Assembly (NCBI GenBank): GCA_026645575.1
Contig: JAPKMW010000054.1
Coordinates: 1 to 64,000, forward strand
Length of the DNA stretch: 64,000 bases
Reading direction: 5' to 3'
From: Caldilineaceae bacterium
GTDB lineage: Bacteria; Chloroflexota; Anaerolineae; Caldilineales; Caldilineaceae
Positions 40,637-48,046 of the stretch are shown piece after piece. The notes below the pieces were generated by a model, which saw only the letters and a list, made by a program, of their open reading frames with translations, was not told the DNA's origin and ran no database searches. The number at the start of each line of letters is the position of its first letter. Within the stretch, counting starts at the first letter, position 1. A program made the position numbers and the translations under genes.

Positions 40637-41940
40637 GTCTGGATCTCTTTTTGCAGCAATTCAACGGCAGCCGTCAGTTGCGGATCGGCGCCCTGGTTGC
40701 GATCATCATCGGTTAATTCAACAATAACATCCGGTGACAACCCTGTGCCGTCAATCGTGCGGTCGTTGGGAGTGAACCAATGCGCAATCGTCACCCGCAT
40801 AATCGAGCCATCGCTCAAGGTATGGGGCAATTGTACGCTCCCTTTGCCATAGGTTGTCACCCCCAGAAGGCGGGCGCGTTTGGTATCTTGCAGGGCGCCG
40901 GCCACAATTTCACTGGCGCTGGCGCTGCCCTCGTTGACTAGTACCAACATGGGAATCTCTTTCGCCACCGCCCCGGTCGTGGTTTCGTAAGTCTCCAATC
41001 GACCATCGCTAAAACGTTCCAGAAGAACGGTGCTGTTGTCAATAAAGACATTTGCTACCTTGACCGCCTCGCGCAAGAGGCCGCCGGTATTGCCGCGCAG
41101 ATCAAAGATCAGCGCCGCTGGTTCCCGCTTCAGGGCATCTTCCACCGCTTGATGCACCAGTTGACCGGCGTTCTGGTTAAAGGTGGTCAGCTTCACATAA
41201 GCAATGTTTTTCTCTTTGCCCAACGTATCGGTCGCAATGGTCGGCGTCTCGATACGGTCGCGCACCACCTCGACAGCAAACGGCTCAGCCACCCCTTCGC
41301 GCACAATGGTCAACACAACCTTGGTCCCTTTGGGGCCGCGAATCTTGCCCACGGCTTCGTTAAGGTTGGAACCTTTCAAGCTCTCGCCATCGACCGCCAT
41401 GACCAGATCGCCACGCCGCAAGCCGGCTTGCCAGGCCGGTTGATTCTCAAAGGGTTCACTGATACGCAGGGTATCCTCTTCCTCATCCCACTCGACGCGG
41501 GCGCCGATGCCTTCAAACGATCCTTGCAGCGCCGTGCGAAAAAAGTCAGCTTCTTTCGGTGTCAGAAAGGAGGTATTGGGATCGCCTAATTCGTTGACAA
41601 TACCCTGAATGGCATGATAAGTCGCCTCTTGCGCTTCAGGCAGCTTACCATAAAAATCTTGATAGAGCAGGTGGAGCGCTTCCCAAAAAGTAGCAAATTC
41701 AGGGTATAATAATTCTTGGGCTGCGGAACATTGGTCGCCGGCAGCGCGACCACCGGTCAGAAATTGCCACCAGCCGCTATTGGCAGTGGCGGCCTGATCT
41801 GGGGTGCGGGCCAGCCCATAGCCGACGCCGATGCCCGCAAAGAAGGTCAACGCCAGCGCCAACAGGACGGCCAGCAATAACGGACGGAAGAAAAAGTTTG
41901 TTGTTGCAGGAGCAGGCGGTAGTTCGTGTTCTGATTGCAT
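40618..41940 (-). CDS. S41 family C-terminal processing protease
   Basis: A 440-residue secreted or membrane-anchored serine protease. One transmembrane helix (residues about 20-40), a PDZ domain (IGARVEWDEEEDTLRISEPF ... WQAGLRRGDLVMAVDG), and the S41 core with catalytic Ser in VNEGSASASEIVAGAL and Lys in TYGKGSVQLPH. It likely cleaves misfolded or precursor envelope proteins at C-terminal residues. The C-terminus (TRVQSP) is encoded by the heptamer array. It forms a tandem pair with a paralogue upstream. Confidence 0.93.
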   Translation of the reverse strand: MQSEHELPPAPATTNFFFRPLLLAVLLALALTFFAGIGVGYGLARTPDQAATANSGWWQFLTGGRAAGDQCSAAQELLYPEFATFWEALHLLYQDFYGKLPEAQEATYHAIQGIVNELGDPNTSFLTPKEADFFRTALQGSFEGIGARVEWDEEEDTLRISEPFENQPAWQAGLRRGDLVMAVDGESLKGSNLNEAVGKIRGPKGTKVVLTIVREGVAEPFAVEVVRDRIETPTIATDTLGKEKNIAYVKLTTFNQNAGQLVHQAVEDALKREPAALIFDLRGNTGGLLREAVKVANVFIDNSTVLLERFSDGRLETYETTTGAVAKEIPMLVLVNEGSASASEIVAGALQDTKRARLLGVTTYGKGSVQLPHTLSDGSIMRVTIAHWFTPNDRTIDGTGLSPDVIVELTDDDRNQGADPQLTAAVELLQKEIQTRVQSP

Positions 41941-41942
41941 AA

Positions 41943-42037
41943 GTTCAGAGTCCTAAGTCCAGAGTCTGAAGTCCAGAGTCCACAAGCAAGTCTTGCGATT
42001 ACGCAGTTTGACTCTGGACTTGGAACTTCGGACCGAT
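41943..42037. repeat. GTCCAGA heptamer array between the two S41 genes
   Basis: Six heptamers of the GTYCNNA type (GTTCAGA, GTCCTAA, GTCCAGA, GTCTGAA, GTCCAGA, GTCCACA) start at about 41943, and complementary words GACTCTGGACTTGGAACTTC follow near 42010-42030. It ends at the stop of the upstream paralogue. Confidence 0.8.
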
Positions 42038-43276
42038 TTAGCGTTGCGCCACCGCAATCTGTTGCACGGAAGCGATGGCGGTCGGCAGGGGATCAACGGC
42101 GTTGTCAACGACCAGGTCAGGCAGGAGACCAACACCGGAAATTTGATGATGATTGGGGGTGAACCAGAGCGCATTGGTGACAAAGAGGCTGCTCTTGTCG
42201 GCTAGTTCATGGCGCAACTGCACGCTCCCCTTGCCATAGGTTTTGGCGCCCACCAAGGTGGCGCGCCCGTGATCGCGTAGGGCGCCGGCCACAATTTCGC
42301 TGGCGCTGGCAGTGCCGTGATCGATAACAATCACCAAGGGGGCGCCGGGTACGATCTGACCAGCCGTTGCATCAAATTGTTTTTCGACGCCGCTGGTCTG
42401 CTCTTCGATCAAGATCACCCCCTGATCCAGCCACATATCGGCAATTTTGAGCGCAGCCTCAACGGTGCCGCCGGGGTTTGTGCGCAGATCCAGAATAAAA
42501 CGATCAGCGCCTTGGGCAACTAACTCGGTCAAGGCCCGCTCCATCTCTTCCGGGCTATGATTGGTGAAATGGGCGTGACGAATATAGCCAATGTTGGCAC
42601 GACGATTCGCATCATCAAGCAGACGCCATTCCATACTGGGCGTTACCACCTCGACCCGCGTCATCTCAAAATTAAGGGTCTCCGAAGTGGTTTGTCCCGC
42701 ACTTTGTCGTTGCACCACGAGAATCACGCCCGTATTAGGATCGCCATTGACTAACCGCATCACCGCCTCTACGGTCATGGTGGTGGTGAGCAGCGTCTGA
42801 TCCACTTGAATCAACCGATCTCCCGCCAAGACGCCGGCTTGCTGGGCCGGCAAGTCGGGTTGGGGGTGAAGGAGAAAGCCGGTCGGCGTCTGTTCGACGT
42901 TCACACCAATCACACCTTGACACCCACAGATCACCGCACCCGAATCGGCGCTTTGGATGGGCGGTTCATAGCGGGTATAGGGGTCATTAAAGGCGGCCAC
43001 CAAGCCATTAATGGCGCCATAGCGTCGGGTCGTCAGATCGGGCTTGGCGCCATAGAAATCATGATCCAAAATAGCATTGACCTGCCAGAAAACAGTCATA
43101 TCCACCGGATCGGGCGCGGGGGTAAAGGTAGTGGGCTGAACACTCGGCGTAGACGGCTCAATCCAGCGACTTACCAACAAAGGATGGATCAGCGGGTAAC
43201 TCAAAAAGCCGGCAACAAAGGCTAACCCAATGCATACCAGCAACGAAACATAAAGAAAAAAAGGTCGTAAGCCCAT
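42038..43276 (-). CDS. S41 family C-terminal processing protease (paralogue)
   Basis: A 412-residue protease from ATG 43276, which starts a signal anchor FFLYVSLLVCIGLAFVAGF. The PDZ domain (PAQQAGVLAGDRLIQVDQTL) and S41 core are present, with catalytic Ser in IDHGTASASEIVAGALRDHG and Lys in KTYGKGSVQLRHEL. About the same layout as the neighbouring S41 gene, so a tandem duplication that has diverged. An in-frame extension upstream of 43276 lacks a ribosome site. Confidence 0.92.
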   Translation of the reverse strand: MGLRPFFLYVSLLVCIGLAFVAGFLSYPLIHPLLVSRWIEPSTPSVQPTTFTPAPDPVDMTVFWQVNAILDHDFYGAKPDLTTRRYGAINGLVAAFNDPYTRYEPPIQSADSGAVICGCQGVIGVNVEQTPTGFLLHPQPDLPAQQAGVLAGDRLIQVDQTLLTTTMTVEAVMRLVNGDPNTGVILVVQRQSAGQTTSETLNFEMTRVEVVTPSMEWRLLDDANRRANIGYIRHAHFTNHSPEEMERALTELVAQGADRFILDLRTNPGGTVEAALKIADMWLDQGVILIEEQTSGVEKQFDATAGQIVPGAPLVIVIDHGTASASEIVAGALRDHGRATLVGAKTYGKGSVQLRHELADKSSLFVTNALWFTPNHHQISGVGLLPDLVVDNAVDPLPTAIASVQQIAVAQR

Positions 43277-43416
43277 AGCAACATCCAGTTCACAAACCAA
43301 CGCGAGAGTTCCGCTATTGTACCACAAGCGGATCGCTCTCCCAAGTTATATTGTAAATGGTTGGTTCGTTGATTGGCTCGTTGATTGGTTAGGCTATTCC
43401 AAACCATAAAACAGCC

Positions 43417-43484
43417 ATCCCGTAGGGGCGTACCCTTGCGGTCGTCCTGGCTGGGGCGACCACAAGGGTACGCCCCTACGGGAT
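43417..43484. repeat. 28-bp-arm inverted repeat ATCCCGTAGGGGCGTACCCT
   Basis: Left and right arms of 28 bp match at 27 positions, around a 12-bp loop. It sits in the divergent promoter region between the S41 gene and the nucleotidyltransferase gene; the rest of the 390-bp gap shows no gene. A possible -10 box TATGAT lies at 43603-43608. Confidence 0.8.
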
Positions 43485-43666
43485 AATCAATGTTGCGCGT
43501 CCGTGATTCGCGGTGAGCGGAGTTCTTTAAACGTTCACTTAGTACGACATAAGTACTAGCAAAAGTTAGCAAATCGTCATGCCTCCGTAACAGCTTTTGT
43601 GTTATGATACAATAAATTTTGTCTACACATCAATACTTTACAAATTCAACTAAAGGCAAACGATGT

Positions 43667-44554
43667 ATGAAGATTTCAAAAGCTGTGATCACAGCCGCCG
43701 GTCGGCGGCAACGCACGCTTCCCCTCCAAAGCTTGCTTGATCGCGATGGCGTCGAAAAGTCCGTTCTCACCATCTTGATCGAAGAGATTGTCCGCGCCGG
43801 CATCAATGATATTTGCCTGGTGGTGCGGCCAGGGGATGAACGCGCTTACGCCGATGTGGTTGGCGACTATGCCGGCGCTATTGGAGCGCGGCTGCACTTT
43901 GCCCACCAAGCCGAACCGCTAGGTCATGGTCATGCCGTCTATTGCGCCCGTTCGTTTGTCGGCCAGGAAGCCTTTCTCCATCTTGTCGGCGACCATCTCT
44001 ATGTAAGCCGGGGGGCAACCGCCTGTGCGCAACATTTGGTGGAAGTGGCCGCCAAAGAAGCTTGCACCGTTTCCGCCGTACAAGCGACGCGCGAAAGTTT
44101 GTTGCCCTACTATGGCGCCGTGGGTGGGCGTCGTCTATCGGGGCGTGCGGATCTTTACCGCGTGGAAACAGTGATTGAAAAACCAACACCTACCGCCGCC
44201 GAACAACATCTCATCGTCTCCGGTCTGCGCGCCGGCTATTACCTCTGCTTCTTCGGCATGCATGTGCTAACATCTACCATCTTTGACATCTTGGAAGAAC
44301 AGATCGCAAGCTTGCCCCCCGCTAATGGACATGACGCTGCCGGTGTCACCTTAGCGGCGGCGTTGGCCAAGTTGGCCGGACGGGAACAATATCTGGCGCT
44401 GGAAAAACATGATTCCCGCTATGATGTCGGTGTGAAGTATGGCTTGTTGACAGCGCAATTGGCGCTGGCGCTCAGTGGGCGCGACCGGGAAGAAGTGCTG
44501 GCGAAATTGTTGGCGTTGTTGGCGCAGCGCGAACTCAATGCGCCCCAGGCCTAA
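43667..44554 (+). CDS. Sugar-1-phosphate nucleotidyltransferase, GalU-like
   Basis: A 295-residue enzyme of the GT-A nucleotidyltransferase fold. The N-terminal nucleotide loop reads [20 protein letters not shown] (variant of AAGxGTRxxP), followed by [17 protein letters not shown], the metal Asp in [17 protein letters not shown] and the final Asp in [11 protein letters not shown]. It would make an NDP-sugar from NTP and sugar-1-phosphate. The usual Gly-Thr-Arg is replaced by Arg-Gln-Arg, so substrate or activity may differ from GalU. It lies 9 bp before the kinase/pyrophosphorylase fusion gene. Confidence 0.8.
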   Translation: MKISKAVITAAGRRQRTLPLQSLLDRDGVEKSVLTILIEEIVRAGINDICLVVRPGDERAYADVVGDYAGAIGARLHFAHQAEPLGHGHAVYCARSFVGQEAFLHLVGDHLYVSRGATACAQHLVEVAAKEACTVSAVQATRESLLPYYGAVGGRRLSGRADLYRVETVIEKPTPTAAEQHLIVSGLRAGYYLCFFGMHVLTSTIFDILEEQIASLPPANGHDAAGVTLAAALAKLAGREQYLALEKHDSRYDVGVKYGLLTAQLALALSGRDREEVLAKLLALLAQRELNAPQA

Positions 44555-44563
44555 GGAGCGGTT

Positions 44564-47500
44564 ATGACCCAATTAATCCAGATCATTACCGCCAGCGATC
44601 CAGCCGTGCGCAATCGCTCGTTGGATGAATTTTGTCGAAGCGCAACGCTGGCGACTTTGTTACAGGAATGTCACGCGCTGGACGAGTTTCGTCGCGTCAA
44701 CCAGAATCTCTATGAGCGGGTGCGCGCCCTCTTTTTTCTCTATGCCATCTACCGCTTTCACCTGCCGATCAAGCCGGAATTGCAACCAGGTGGGCTTGTC
44801 CCTTTTGATGGCTACACGAATTTACTAAAGCGCCGTTTTGAAGAGGCAATTGATATTTTTTTAGAGAACCAGCGCACACACGGCCCCAGTGACGGGATCG
44901 CCAGCGCTCTGGCCGGCGCCTATCACAGCCTCGCCTTTCAGACTCTGGCCGATCAGGTGCGGCGTAGTGTACGGTCCGTGCGCGGCAACCAATGGATGTT
45001 TCGCATCGGTCATCCGGCGGATCATCCGCTACGGGTGCGACCATTGCTCTATGAAGGTGTGGGACAAGGCGCTAACCTGAAGGCGCTCTTTCCTGTCTTG
45101 CGCGAAGCGACGCCGGTGCGCATGGATTTGACCCACAGCGGTTGGAGTGACATCTTCTTTCTGGGCATGGACTTTCCCGAAGGGGCGCGCGTCCTCAACG
45201 TGTCAATAGACCTGGGAGTGCGCGACGGCAATCAACCAGCTACACCCAAGCCGCCGATTGAAACCTACTTTCGCATTATCGACCAACCAATCCTGCGGCT
45301 GGTCAGCGTCGATCTCAACGCCAGCGCCGAGATCAGCAGCCTGGACGAAGTCTTTGATTTTGCCAAAGATTACCTGGGTCTCTTAAAAGCGGCGGTGATC
45401 GCATCCGGCATCATTCCGCCGGGGACCGAAGGCGCCGAACAGCCCCTGGCCGACCTGCTAGCACAGTTGATCAAGCCTGGGTATGGCATTGAGTTGGTCA
45501 GCCAGGTCAATGGCATACCCAAAGGCTCGCGATTGGCGGTTTCAACCAATTTGCTGGCCTCGTTGATCGCCGTCTGTATGCGCGCCACGGGCCAAACCGC
45601 GTCGCTCACTGGCCAGTTGACCGAGGAGGAGCGGCGCGTGGTGGCCGCCCGCGCCATTCTCGGCGAATGGATGGGCGGCTCCGGCGGCGGCTGGCAGGAT
45701 TCGGGCGGCGTCTGGCCCGGCATGAAGGTGATTCAAGGGGTAGAAGCGACAGCCGATGATCCCGAATATGGCGTCAGCCGCGGTCGGCTCCTACCCAATC
45801 ACCGCATTTTGAATCTAACCGACGTTTCTGCCGAGACCCGGCGCAAAATTCAGGAGAGCCTGGTCATTGTCCACGGCGGCATGGCGCAGGATGTCGGCCC
45901 CATCTTGGAGATGGTCACAGAGAAATATCTGCTCCGCTCGGAAGCTGAATGGGCGGGGCGCCAGGAGGCGATCCAGATTATCGACCAGATTGTCGCCTTG
46001 CTGAATACCGGTGACATTCAAGCCATCGGCGCCGCCACCCATCGCAACTTTCATGGCCCAATCCAGACGATCATCCCCTGGGCCAGCAACCTCTACACCG
46101 AAACGCTGATTGCGGGTGTGCAAGCGGAATTTGGCGAAGATTTCTGGGGCTTTTGGATGATGGGCGGCATGTCAGGCGGCGGCATGGGCTTTATCTTTGA
46201 TCCGGTCGTGAAGCCACGCGCCCAAGAACGCATCCAGAGCATTATGCGCGAAACCAAACGGCAACTGGAAAGCGCTGTGCCTTTTGCCATGGAGCCGGTC
46301 GTCTATGACTTTGCCATCAATGAGCGGGGCACCTACGCCGAATTGCTGGCTGATGAACGGGCGCTCATGCCCGCCGGCTACTACACGCTCACTGTGCCGC
46401 GGCTGCTGCGGGTAGAGCAACGCCAACTGAGCGCCTTCCGCCGCGCTGAGTTAGATCGCTTTGGCGCTGCTTGTCGCACCGAGCCGGCATTGCGCGGCAT
46501 GGTACAAACGCTCTTCGATCACATCCTGCCCCAAGGCGAACAGGTGGCCGATGAGAGCCAGAGTCTGGATGCGTTGCTCAATACCTATGGCTTTGATCGG
46601 GTGCAACATGAGCAGATTCGCACTGATCTACGGAGCGGGCGCATTGGGTTGGCGCAAAATCGTTTACCGGTCAGCAGCAAGATCGAGGATGTCTGGCCCA
46701 ACGATGTCTTCGATATGAATACATTAACAGGTGAGGTTGAGGCTGAACTACAGCAGATCGGATTGGAAGCGCTGCGTGCGGGCAAGGCGGCGGTCGTCAC
46801 CCTTGCCGGTGGGGCCGGCAGCCGCTGGACACAGGGCGCCGGCGTGGTCAAGGCGTTGAACCCTTTTGCACGATTGGGCGGACGCCATCGCTCCTTTATT
46901 GAAATTCATCTGGCGAAAAGTCGTCTAGCAAGTCAACGGGCCGGTACGCCTATCCCCCATCTCATCACCACCAGCTACCTCACGCACAGTGCAGTCGAAA
47001 CAACGTTGCAACGGGTCGCCAACTATGGTTACACCGGGCCGCTCTACTTGTCGCCGGGACGGAGCATTGGGTTACGCCTGGTGCCGATGGCGCGCGATCT
47101 CCGCTTTGCCTGGGAGGAGATGCCGCAACAGTTGCTTGATGAACAGGCGCAAAAGGTGCAGGATAGTCTGCACGCTGCCCTGATTGGCTGGGCGCAACAG
47201 ACCGGCGAAGGGAACGACTATACCGATAACATTCCCAACCAATGCCTGCATCCCGTTGGTCACTGGTATGAAATACCCAATCTGTTACGCAATGGGGTCT
47301 TGTTGCGGCTGTTGACCGAGCGCCCGCAACTCCAATATCTGATGGTGCATAATGTGGACACCTTGGGCGCTGACATTGGCGGGCCACTGGGCGCCGCCCT
47401 GCTAGGTTATCACATCACCCAAGGCGCGCCTTGGACGGCAGAAGTGATCACGCGGCGCATTGAAGATCGGGGCGGCGGGCTGGCGCGTATTGACGGCGAT

Positions 47501-47920
47501 CTGCGCTTGATCGAAGGGTTGGCCTTGCCACGGGAAGAGGCGGAATTTCATCTCACCTACTATAATACCAGCACCACCTGGCTCGACATTGACAAATTGT
47601 TGGCCGTCTTTGGCTTGACGCGTAAAGATCTGCGCAATGAAAGCAGAGTGGCCGAAGCAGTACGGCGGGTGGCAGCGCGCATGCCCACTTACGTGACGTT
47701 GAAAGATGTCAAGAAACGGTGGGGCAAGGGGCAGGAAGATGTCTTCCCCATTGCCCAATTTGAAAAGCTCTGGGGTGACATGACGGCGTTGCCGGAGTTG
47801 CACTGCCAATTTGTGGCTGTGCCGCGGGTGCGTGGGCAACAATTGAAAGAAGTGGACCAACTCGATGGCTGGCTACGCGATGGCTCGGCGCACTATGTCG
47901 AGTCGATCTGCGCCTGGTAA
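44564..47920 (+). CDS. GHMP (fucokinase-like) kinase fused to UDP-sugar pyrophosphorylase
   Basis: An 1118-residue protein. Middle part carries GHMP kinase motifs: PKGSRLAVSTNLLASLIAV (about 320), GEWMGGSGGGWQDSGGVWPG (about 370, the GGGWQD fucokinase signature) and GGMSGGGMGFIFDP (about 536). From about 745 a UDPGP-type transferase starts with VTLAGGAGSRWTQGAGVVKA and continues with IEIHLAKSRLA and MVHNVDTLGADIGG. I infer a salvage enzyme that phosphorylates a sugar and then converts it to an NDP-sugar. Domain order (kinase first) is opposite to Bacteroides/plant Fkp. Operon with the GalU-like gene. Confidence 0.78.
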   Translation: MTQLIQIITASDPAVRNRSLDEFCRSATLATLLQECHALDEFRRVNQNLYERVRALFFLYAIYRFHLPIKPELQPGGLVPFDGYTNLLKRRFEEAIDIFLENQRTHGPSDGIASALAGAYHSLAFQTLADQVRRSVRSVRGNQWMFRIGHPADHPLRVRPLLYEGVGQGANLKALFPVLREATPVRMDLTHSGWSDIFFLGMDFPEGARVLNVSIDLGVRDGNQPATPKPPIETYFRIIDQPILRLVSVDLNASAEISSLDEVFDFAKDYLGLLKAAVIASGIIPPGTEGAEQPLADLLAQLIKPGYGIELVSQVNGIPKGSRLAVSTNLLASLIAVCMRATGQTASLTGQLTEEERRVVAARAILGEWMGGSGGGWQDSGGVWPGMKVIQGVEATADDPEYGVSRGRLLPNHRILNLTDVSAETRRKIQESLVIVHGGMAQDVGPILEMVTEKYLLRSEAEWAGRQEAIQIIDQIVALLNTGDIQAIGAATHRNFHGPIQTIIPWASNLYTETLIAGVQAEFGEDFWGFWMMGGMSGGGMGFIFDPVVKPRAQERIQSIMRETKRQLESAVPFAMEPVVYDFAINERGTYAELLADERALMPAGYYTLTVPRLLRVEQRQLSAFRRAELDRFGAACRTEPALRGMVQTLFDHILPQGEQVADESQSLDALLNTYGFDRVQHEQIRTDLRSGRIGLAQNRLPVSSKIEDVWPNDVFDMNTLTGEVEAELQQIGLEALRAGKAAVVTLAGGAGSRWTQGAGVVKALNPFARLGGRHRSFIEIHLAKSRLASQRAGTPIPHLITTSYLTHSAVETTLQRVANYGYTGPLYLSPGRSIGLRLVPMARDLRFAWEEMPQQLLDEQAQKVQDSLHAALIGWAQQTGEGNDYTDNIPNQCLHPVGHWYEIPNLLRNGVLLRLLTERPQLQYLMVHNVDTLGADIGGPLGAALLGYHITQGAPWTAEVITRRIEDRGGGLARIDGDLRLIEGLALPREEAEFHLTYYNTSTTWLDIDKLLAVFGLTRKDLRNESRVAEAVRRVAARMPTYVTLKDVKKRWGKGQEDVFPIAQFEKLWGDMTALPELHCQFVAVPRVRGQQLKEVDQLDGWLRDGSAHYVESICAW

Positions 47921-47977
47921 GTAAAACCCGCTCTAAGCCGGTTCGTGATCAGCTTAGTAACCATCTACATATAACTT

Positions 47978-48040
47978 CCGCTCTTGGCAAGTCCGTGGCT
48001 CGCCCTATGTCGGTGCGAGTCACGGACTCGCCAAGAGCGG
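47978..48040. repeat. CCGCTCTTGGCAAGTCCGTG inverted repeat
   Basis: Arms 47978-47997 and 48021-48040 pair at 19 of 20 positions. It separates the convergent fusion gene and spoVR and may stop both transcripts. Confidence 0.8.
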
Positions 48041-48046
48041 TGACAG

